DNA of 64,000 bases from Lucifuga dentata. Lineage: Eukaryota > Chordata > Actinopteri > Ophidiiformes > Bythitidae. A program made the translations under genes and the position numbers. The notes below the pieces were generated by a model. The model was given only the letters and a program-made list of their open reading frames with translations, made no database searches and was not told the origin of the DNA. Positions 55,708 to 64,000 of the stretch are shown piece by piece (positions within the stretch are counted from its first letter, which is position 1; the number at the start of each line of letters is the position of its first letter). The stretch covers positions 1 through 64,000 of the forward strand of contig VXCM01002489.1 of the NCBI GenBank assembly GCA_014773175.1, read 5' to 3'.

Positions 55708-56050
55708 CTTCCAGCGCGAAGTGACGAGTCACCGGCAGAGTGTGAGAGAACGTGTGTGTGTTGGATTGAGCCGGACGGGGGCAGCGCTCCTCAAGGTTTA
55801 CCGTCAATGTCCCAACAATGACACCTACGTTTTCCGGTCAAAAACGTCAATTCAAAGCAACTAATACGCGCTTATTAAATGGAAGGGCTTTGAAAAGGAT
55901 TGAAAAGTCCACACGATAGACAGATTTTCAACTATAACGTAAATCAGGGAAGTGTGGGAAAAGGTGCAAACCGCTGCAAAACGGAGCGAAACTGTTTGTA
56001 GGGTTTTATTTTTAAGGTACAACAAACTACTTCCAGTCTTGTTCCAAACC
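55708..56050. promoter_or_regulatory. slc35e1 upstream region
   Basis: CG-rich sequence directly upstream of the slc35e1 ATG, probably the promoter and 5' UTR. No TATA box was seen. It ends where the LINE poly-A tail begins. Confidence 0.45.
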
Positions 56051-56051
56051 A

Positions 56052-58850
56052 CGTTTTTTTTTTAAACTTTATTGAACAGAATGATCGCAAGTACAAAAAC
56101 AGTGAATATATGAATAGATATGAATAGTTTGTACAAAAAAAAAAACAAAAAATAGAAACAAATATACAGTTGTACATCCAAAAAGAAGTGTATTTTACAA
56201 AAGGAAAACTAAAAAGCTACCAGGGAGTAGATTTAAGATATACATTAAACAAAAATATTATTAAAAAAAAAAAAAAANAAAAAAAAAAAAAAAAGCAAGC
56301 ATTGTAGGTTTTGATGGTTTTTCTGTTTGTACTTGTAGAAATGATGGAGACATATTTTTTGATTTCCTTCACCAACATAGGGAAAACAGGCTTATTGTTT
56401 AAGAACTTAAACTTATGGATACTAAATTTTGTAAAAAAAAACAAAACAAAACAAAGATTTATTAAATAAAATTTATTGTCACCCTCACTATCTAGGTCAA
56501 GTAAACCAAACAATACAGTTTCTCATTTAAGGGAAAAATTACTACAGACTTTGGATATAATAAAAGTAGTTAAATCCTTCCAAATTTTCTGGAGAAGGTG
56601 CAGTTCCAAAAGAAATGTGTGATAGTCTCAGTTTGAATTTTGCAAAAAAAAAAAAAAAAAAAAAAAAAAAATTCCACCTGGGGTTCAAATCTGCAAATCT
56701 TGACAGGTACTGTATTTGTAGGATAAAATCTATGTAATAATTTAAAGAAACCTCTTTTATTTAGTTATTTATCAGGAATATATGTGGCAGCATCCAAACC
56801 TTTTTCCAAACAAAGTTATTCCAATAAAAAAAATAACATATGGAACAGAGATTATATCTTGCTTGAACAAAGCACAAATAGCTCTGTTATTATTTTTAGT
56901 AGATACAGCAAAACAGATTTTACCGACTGGGGTGTCAGCAGCATTCAACAGTGTAGAATCATCAAAATCCACAGATGAAGATTTCTAAAGAGCATACAGG
57001 TTTCAGCAGAAACAGCATCAAAAACTACAGCATATTCTGTAGGTGAAACAGCAAGGCTAAATTTAAAATTAAACTCTTCATATTTCAGAAAGACCCTTCC
57101 TGTTGAAGAGCTGGCCCACCAACAGTATTTTATTATGATACCAGTTCTGAAAAAACAATGATTTGTTTTTGTAAACTATATACTTGTTGTTCCAAATGAA
57201 GAATTTATGGGGGGGGGGGGGGGGGGGGNGGGGGCATTAATCTACAAATTGTGTTTGTAGATTAATGCCCACAAGAGAAGTATTTGTCTATGGAATGCAG
57301 AAAGTTTCACTGAAATTTTATCAACATTATAACTACAAAGAAGAGTAAAATTTAGACCACCAAGTTTTGAAAAAATGTGATGAGGAAAGATATTCCAAAT
57401 AGAGGCAGGAATTTTGAGGTAGGATTTGATCCAATTTACTTTGAAAGCGTGATTTAAATTTGTAAAATCTGAGAAATTTAAGCCTCCATTTTCATAAGAG
57501 TTCATCACTACTGATTTCCTTAGATAGTGTGTTCAGTTCTTCCAAATGAAGTTGAATAACAGTTGGTCAATGGATTTGAGTGTCTGATTAAATAAAAGAT
57601 AGGGCAGTATATGTTAGTCAAGACATTCCTTCTGCCTGTGACAACAAAACTCTACCTTTCAAACTCAGGTCAATCAATGGCTCTTTGGATCCATTGATTG
57701 ACCCGTTTTTTGGTCTTATTCAATTATGGGATTAAAGTTCAGTGAACATCTTATCTGATCTTTAGCAATAATAGTGCCTAAATATGCCACATTGTCTTTG
57801 ACTGGAATGTCGCAAAAAGATACCACTGAACATTCTTTGACAGGTAGAAGTTCACATTTCTTAATATTAAGGTAAAGCCAGCTGAAGCTTTGGAGAAGGT
57901 CTGCATTAAGTCAAGGGTATAAGAAATTTGGTTGCTGTCTTTCAGAAACATTGTAGTGTCATCTGCTAATTGACTAATTACAATCTCTCTTCCTGCAGCA
58001 AATATTCCTTTTAAATTATTCATAGTGATGTGATCAGCAAGGATCTGGGTGGCTAATAAAAACAAATAAGGTGAGCACCATTGTCTAATTCCTCTTCTGA
58101 GGTAAAATCTGGGAGAAGTACCATTTCTACATTTGATGGAACAATTAGCGTTACTATATAATGTTTGATTGCTGTATAGAAAAATGTGCCAAAACTGAAT
58201 TTCTCAAGGCAACTGAAAATAAAATTATGATTTATAGAGTCGAAGGCTTTATAAAAGTCTAGAAAAAGTATAAAGCTGTTATCAGATAGATGTGAGTAAT
58301 CCAGGATATCTAAGACTAAATGTGTATTATTTGAGATATGTCTATTTTGCATAAAACCAGACTGCATTTCTCTAATTACAGAGTCCAAAACAGATTTAAT
58401 TCTCTTGGCAATTACAGAAGCAAGGACTTTCTAATCAATTTTCAATGAGAAGTAAACTCTTTTTGGATTTAGGTATCAGAGTAAGTACACCTTGACTCAA
58501 ACTGGGAGGAAGAGTGCCATGATTAATACTTTCTATGAAGTTTGAGTAAAAAAGGGGCAATTTGGTTGGAGAACAGTTTAAAGAATTCCTCAGTTAGTCC
58601 ATCTGTCCCTGGGGACTTATTATTTTTTAGGTGATTTATGGAATAAAGCACCTCGTCAATAGTAAGGGGAGTATCACATATTTTACTATCAGCTGGAGAT
58701 ACGTGTTGGTTGGGTGTTAACTGAATTAAAAATTGTTCTGTGACTTGTGCAGAATAATTAGAAGTATAGTTTGCTATAGAAAGAACACAGTTGAGATAGT
58801 TTCAGAATCTGTTCCAAACCATGCTGTAAAAAGTGGCATTTCACAGTCAA
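56052..58850 (-). mobile_element. 5'-truncated, decayed L1-clade LINE
   Basis: On the minus strand, fragments of a reverse transcriptase follow in order: NHGTLPPSLSQGVLTLIPK, then QSGFMQNRHISNNTHLVLD, then ILFLDFYKAFDSINH, then SQLADDTTMFLKD. These match the RT palm motifs of L1-type ORF2. Several frameshifts and stops separate the pieces. The element ends with CAATAAAGTTTAAAAAAAA near 56052, its 3' tail, and the 5' part with the endonuclease is absent. Poly-A with N at 56278 and poly-G with N at 57229 lie inside. Confidence 0.88.
57209..57234. repeat. Poly-G tract with a single N
   Basis: G-run with N at 57229 inside the LINE remnant. Confidence 0.9.
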
Positions 58851-61125
58851 AGTTTGCATCAAGTTCTTTTATCCTAAACCAATTAAGAAACTCATAATCA
58901 TGTCGGAACTAGTCGAAACCTAATCTAATACATCTATTACATTCTGAGTACTCTAATTTTCATTATTAATTTTCAAAATTGGCCATTAGTACTCAGAGTC
59001 CAAGATAACCTCTTTGCATTGCAACAAGTTAAAAAATTTAAAAAGGTTGCTGCTTGGCCAGCTAGGAGCAGCATGCAAAATAGATAATGAAGTAAAGAAT
59101 TCCCAGTTCCCACCATGGTCCCAGCAAAAATCCCATGACTTTTCTTAATTCAATCAACATCTATGAACTGAAACCACAAACTACTCTTCAGTAAACTTGT
59201 CGACATGTTTAGAAAAAAGAAAAAAAAAAACAGAATTAACTTGGCTGGCTTGTAATGATGGTGTGCAACAAACTGGAAAATATAGTCCTTGAAAGTTCTG
59301 CATTACCTGAAAATATTCTCTTCTTTCCTGATATTCCCACATAACTTATCAAATACGGTACTCTTTCTAGAATGCATATGTCTAATTTTAATGATTTTAA
59401 TTTTTTTTTCCAAAAAAAAAACCAAAAAAAAAAAAACAAAAACAATAGTGACAAGCAAAGAATCTGTAAGGAATGAATTAGTGGTTACTTCCAGCTGCTG
59501 TCAGATGGGCTAACTTAGATAAAGCATAAGGCCTTTAATCCAATAGTGATATGAAATGTAATTTTTTTTCTCAAATACATTTGTGATTTGCTTTATGTGA
59601 ACAATCTGAGATTTGCATTCAAATCTCTGCAAAATCATTAACAAGGACAATCGCAATTTCAGCATTTTGTTTATTATTAACACTTATCAACAAGTCCAGT
59701 TACTGGACTAAGTAGCAAACATTTCCTCTTCTGCATTCAAGTGAACACAAAAGGCTGAATCTGTACATTCACCTAAGGCTCTGTCTTTAGGGAAAACACA
59801 GGTTTCCATAAGGCAAACAATATCTAAAGGAATGGTATTAATTATAATTTCCAGCATGTCAATTTAATTTTTAGTTCTTCCTCAATGTACAAAGAAGCAT
59901 CTGCTCTGCCATTTCAATGTGTAGTTTACAACTTAAATTCACAGTAAAAAGACAACTCAAGTATACAATAAAATCAGTCCACATTATCGAAATGTGGGTA
60001 TTTTGAAGTTTTCCCGTGTAAGGCAGGTTGGTGTCATCAGGGAAAGTTTGGAATGTCACTGCTGCATCATCAAATGTGAATACATTACAGCTTTCAGAAA
60101 TCTAATAAACAGAAATTAAGTCTCACATGTATGAAATGGCAAAATTTTAACATTAACTAAATTTCATAAATGGCAGCTGTACATCCTGAGCTTTACATGC
60201 TTGTTTTTGGGCAGAAAAATAACAAGCCTCTTTCTATCACCCTAAACTCCACGTTCCAGTCGGGTTTGATGTCATTTTATCGGTGAACCTCGCAACACCA
60301 ACAAAACACGCAAAACTTTTCCCTACATACATACGGCTTGTATATACCATAACATACTCCTGTTTATAGTAAAATTACAATGTTTTATAACTAATTTGTC
60401 AGCTATATTTCAGCGAACAACCACTGTATGGGCAGTAGTGCAAATTGAGAATAGTTGTTTTAACGGTCCAATAAGCAATTTATTGGTCCCACATCCAGAC
60501 AGAGTTGTTGATTTGATTTAATGATTTATTTCAGACGAAAGAAAAAAAATGAGCAAACACACACTGATTTCCAAATTACAAAGACTGAAAATATGTCTGA
60601 AAATGTTCAGCAATGCCATTTAAGAACAAAACAGTTACTTGGGATGCAGGATTGAATATCAACACTGACTCATTTTATTAGCATGATCAAATGACCTCAA
60701 CACTACATGTTTCTGTGGGGTCTGTGCTGTAATTTGATAGCTTACCCCTCTCTGATAGCATCGACAAACATAGTTTAAATTATGTAATGAAGAGCTTTGA
60801 CTTCATTTAAAAAAAAAAAAAACCTGTTGCATGGTGGACTAAATGCAAGCACCTGCTGAAATTCAGTAAAGTCATATGACACACCAATAATCTAGGTAAC
60901 ATAAAATTGAAAATTAGCAGCTTGATGTGATCTTGTCGAACGAGTACGAGTCAGTCTTTTGCCTGCCTGTTAAAACTCAGTATGTACAGTTACTGAAAAC
61001 CAACAACTAAATGAAAAGATAATGCATAACCTTACCACCACCCCCACCCCCCACCTCCGAGGGGGAGTATGACCCCAAGGTGAAGGTGAGTTTTACCTTC
61101 CAATTAGGGAAATCCAGCTTCAGAG
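58851..61125. other. Intergenic / probable med26 3' UTR, no other gene seen
   Basis: A/T-rich DNA without exons. Minus-strand AATAAA motifs near 60527 and 60672 could end the med26 transcript. The part next to 61126 is presumably 3' UTR. Confidence 0.5.
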
Positions 61126-62941
61126 TCAATCCAGACAGACGTATGGCAGTATATGTAACCTGCTCTCATCTCCATGTGGGTCTAACGAGATGCACTCTGT
61201 CCACTCATACCAACTACCCCTGTTGTCATAGCAACCATTAACCCCAGGCCAGTGCTGTGTGTGTAATCGGTTGAGGTCTTCATTGTTGACTTCTCTACTA
61301 ATCCCCGGTAGGTCTGTAGCTGGGGGATCTGATGCCAACACGTGCATTTTCTTCATCTCTTTACTCTGATGTTCCTCTTGTTTCAAGTACTCGGTCATGA
61401 AAAAGTGTCCACTTGAACTGCGTGCACCCGATGATGTCAGCACGTTGCTTTGCTGGCTAAGGTACGACTGGATGATCTCACTCCTCGACAGCTCCTTCCA
61501 GTCTGTCTGCTGGAAGGGACTGGGAGGAACATGCTGATTCTGCTTAAGCAGTTCTGAACACTGAAGTTTGAGTTGGTGGCCCAACCTGACCTCTCCCTCC
61601 TGGCAAGACTCCTTGTGAGAAGAGGATTTGATCTGCCCTGTAATGGGGTCAAATGTCAGTCTCCTGTCTTTTAACCTGACAGGTTTAGTGCTGTCCTCAA
61701 TGGTCTGTCCGTCCAAGTTTACTACACAGTCGTTAGGCCTGTATTTCTGTCTTTTCTTTCTCCTTGTATTGCTAACAGTAGCATCGTCCTCCAACCTGAC
61801 ATCATTAAGGGGCTTGGAGAACCAGCTGCTCTGAGAGTCCAAATCTGCTGACAACGGGCTGTCAGTGTGCAAACCCTGAACACAAACATTTAAAGTCTGA
61901 GGGCAAGGCCTCAGCCCAGAGTTGTCCGCAGATGTTTTCCCAGTGATGCTTATAAGACTCTGTGATTGTGATGCAGTTTGTTTGATAACAGATTCCTGCT
62001 TTGGAGTTCGAGGACTATGCGAGGAGGACCGAGGGCTTCTGGGCTGATACTGCCCTCCAGAGGAAGCCTGCTCCAATCTGGTTTGCTGCTGCAAGACCGA
62101 TGTTTTTAATAACAAAGAAGTGCTCGGCGGCTTGCTATAGCCTGGGGAACTTGGGTGAGGTTTCACAGCATTGACAGGGATTTTATTTAGCTTGTCATTG
62201 TCCAAAAGCTCAGAAATCTCCTTCTCTAAAGGCTGATGTACATGAGTATCTGTAAAAATTTCAGGGCCACCACCAATTCTATTAGTTGGTAACAGTTTGG
62301 GATTTTGTTTTTTATCAGGAGTCATTTTGGATATCTTTGCAGTTAAGAGTTGTCCTTCCATCCGGTCACCCTTACGCTTCCTATTGCTTGATTTCTCCAC
62401 CATAGGGGAGTAGCAGTTGTTGAAGTCATTTCTATTCTTCAATTCTGGAGCCATTTTAGCTGACAGTGTAGTGGCACCTGGAGAGGAGGTGCAGAGATGA
62501 GCACCACCATTGGAAGACCACGATGTGCTCGTGTGTCCCTTAGACAATACATCACCTTTTCCTGGCTCGATTAGCTTCTGCCAGTTCCGCAGGAGTTTTT
62601 TAGCCCTCTTTGCAAGGTCCTCATTCTTGGTCTTCTTCCGTACATCATTGATGAGCTTGCCAAGACGGGTTTCCTATAAGGAAACAACAATGAGATTAAC
62701 AATGGCTATATGACTTGACACAAAAGGATGGGTTATATTATATTTTAATTTCACCTAACTCTTAATGTAACTTACCTCCAGTGTCTCTTTGGTGATTGGA
62801 TATTTCTCCAAATAAGATATCACCTCCTCAACTACCACCATGTTGCATATCTGCTGAAAAGACAGCTGGTCAAAGTTTTACGCGTCAAAGTCATGATGCT
62901 ACAGTGTTAATATATGAGTCGGAATATTACTTGTTCACTAC

Positions 62942-62981
<40 letters not shown>

Positions 62982-63126
62982 TTACAAGTTTATAATTTGA
63001 ATGAACTTTCAAATGTGCACCTGTATCTCAAAAGCTGTCCCTATACTGGTTTCAGGCTTATGAAACCGAGATTACATGCAAATTTGTAATTTTACGTGAG
63101 AAACAGGAATTTGAAAAAAAAAACAA

Positions 63127-63163
<37 letters not shown>

Positions 63164-63770
63164 GCTGTCCATAGTTGTCCATTCAGTTTAGTCTCAGCCT
63201 TGTGACCAGCTCTTCACTGGCTGAAATGCCATATTTCCACAAAACATGCCTACAAGGCCAACTCATCAGCTGGGTTCGTGTGCTGAAACTTTGAGTACAT
63301 TGTTATAGTAATTTTTCTACGTTTCTACGTTGACCTAAATTAGAATGATGTCATAGTTAATAAACTGTTCAGATTGTTATAAGATTTCGCACTTAACTGG
63401 ATAGCAATCTGCAACAGTTTGACTAATCTGTAAGAAATCGAAAACTGATTACTACCAATATCAAATTTGACTTTTTCGCTGTTAGCTCACTTTATGAGTC
63501 CAGTTTCCATGGCATTAACGCTAGCCTACAGTAGTCCGAAATTACTTATACTAACTGGTAATGTTAGCGAGCTGATAAGCAGCCAGTAATGTTTATACAC
63601 CTATACCCACCACAGTCAGCCTGAGGTGACTTGAGGACGACTTGACGTTACATTAATCTTGTTATGATAAATCCGTCTGGAGACTAGCGGATACTCACAT
63701 TGCTGTGGCCGTCGATGGCCTCCAGCAGCCGGTCTCTTATCACCTGCGGAGTGGCTGTAGCCGCTGTCAT
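61126..63770 (-). CDS. med26: Mediator of RNA polymerase II transcription subunit 26
   Basis: This is a nuclear Mediator subunit that helps recruit elongation factors to promoter-proximal Pol II. Three exons, 63770-63699, 62850-62776 and 62673-61126, give 564 residues; human has 600. The N-terminal TFIIS-type helical bundle spans about residues 10-85: QVIRDRLLEAIDGHSN, VISYLEKYPITKETLE, GKLINDVRKKTKNEDLAKRA, LRNWQKLIEP. The middle is low-complexity and Ser/Pro-rich. A conserved basic patch, YRPNDCVVNLDGQT with KDRRLTFDPITGQI, lies around residues 355-400. The strongly conserved C-terminus, which binds core Mediator in family members, reads SWYEWTECISLDPHGDE and ends ILPYVCLD. Exon 2 has a tandem CAGCAG acceptor, so one glutamine may be optionally included. 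Confidence 0.97.
62941..62980. repeat. (GA)n microsatellite in med26 intron 1
   Basis: GAGAGA run with one AAAG interruption, about 90 bp upstream of exon 2 in gene direction. A long poly-A tract follows at about 63129-63162. Confidence 0.9.
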
Positions 63771-64000
63771 CGCCGGTGGTGTGGCGGGTCAGGACGGACT
63801 CAGACAGGAGAATCCCCCGAAGAGGCGGCGGTGGAAAACCAGCCGGCACTCACAGGCCTGTCCAAAGCTCCTCTGTTACAGCCACCATCATGTTTTATCA
63901 TGCTTCTCTAGTTATTTCCCATGCCACCGTCATGTAGTTGGTAATATAGACGACGCAAATAAAGAACCCTCCCAGGGAATTGGCTACCCCCACCGGTCGG
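63771..64000 (-). promoter_or_regulatory. med26 5' UTR / promoter region
   Basis: CG-containing sequence upstream of the med26 ATG. A CCAAT motif occurs on the minus strand near 63978-63984. The region runs to the window edge. Confidence 0.45.

Overview
The window is vertebrate nuclear DNA and almost certainly teleost fish. Genes are split into short exons with GT-AG introns, and the intergenic DNA is full of DNA-transposon fossils with terminal inverted repeats. There is an L1-clade LINE, many microsatellites and long A/T tracts. The G protein-coupled receptor (GPCR) looks like the extra EP4 paralogue found in fish. Nothing bacterial or viral was seen, and there is no CRISPR, operon or RNA gene.

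Layout. (1) 0.6-11.3 kb, minus strand: the 5' exons of an LDL-receptor-family gene with a signal peptide, four LDLa repeats, two EGF modules and the start of a YWTD beta-propeller. It runs off the left edge. (2) 12.7-15.2 kb, minus: ndufa7, a complex I subunit, complete in four exons. (3) 15.6-17.3 kb, plus: lsm4, complete in five exons and head-to-head with ndufa7 across a 404-bp shared promoter. (4) 18.6-29.5 kb, minus: an FYB/PRAM-family immune adaptor. Sixteen phase-consistent exons give 556 residues with two helical SH3-like domains. (5) 29.6-36.8 kb: transposon-rich, with a convincing promoter and first coding exon of an unrecognised minus-strand gene at 36.7 kb. (6) 40.9-43.0 kb, plus: an EP4-type prostaglandin E2 receptor (ptger4c-like) in two exons. 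(7) 49.7-55.7 kb, minus: slc35e1, six exons, 378 residues. (8) 56.1-58.9 kb, minus: a decayed L1-like LINE. (9) 61.1-63.8 kb, minus: med26, three exons, 564 residues.

The genes do not form a functional pathway. They form a conserved linkage group: ndufa7, pram1, lsm4, slc35e1 and med26 all lie on human 19p13.

Assembly quality matters here. Twenty single-N positions occur. Eight separate perfect 62-67-bp direct repeats, and twelve sit inside or beside homopolymer runs. Both patterns look like unmerged contig ends, and three of the duplications fall in coding exons. The most interesting biology is the microexon-built adaptor, a nested transposon, a palindromic MITE family with five copies, and the unassigned gene at 36.7 kb. 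I found no clear new molecular system.
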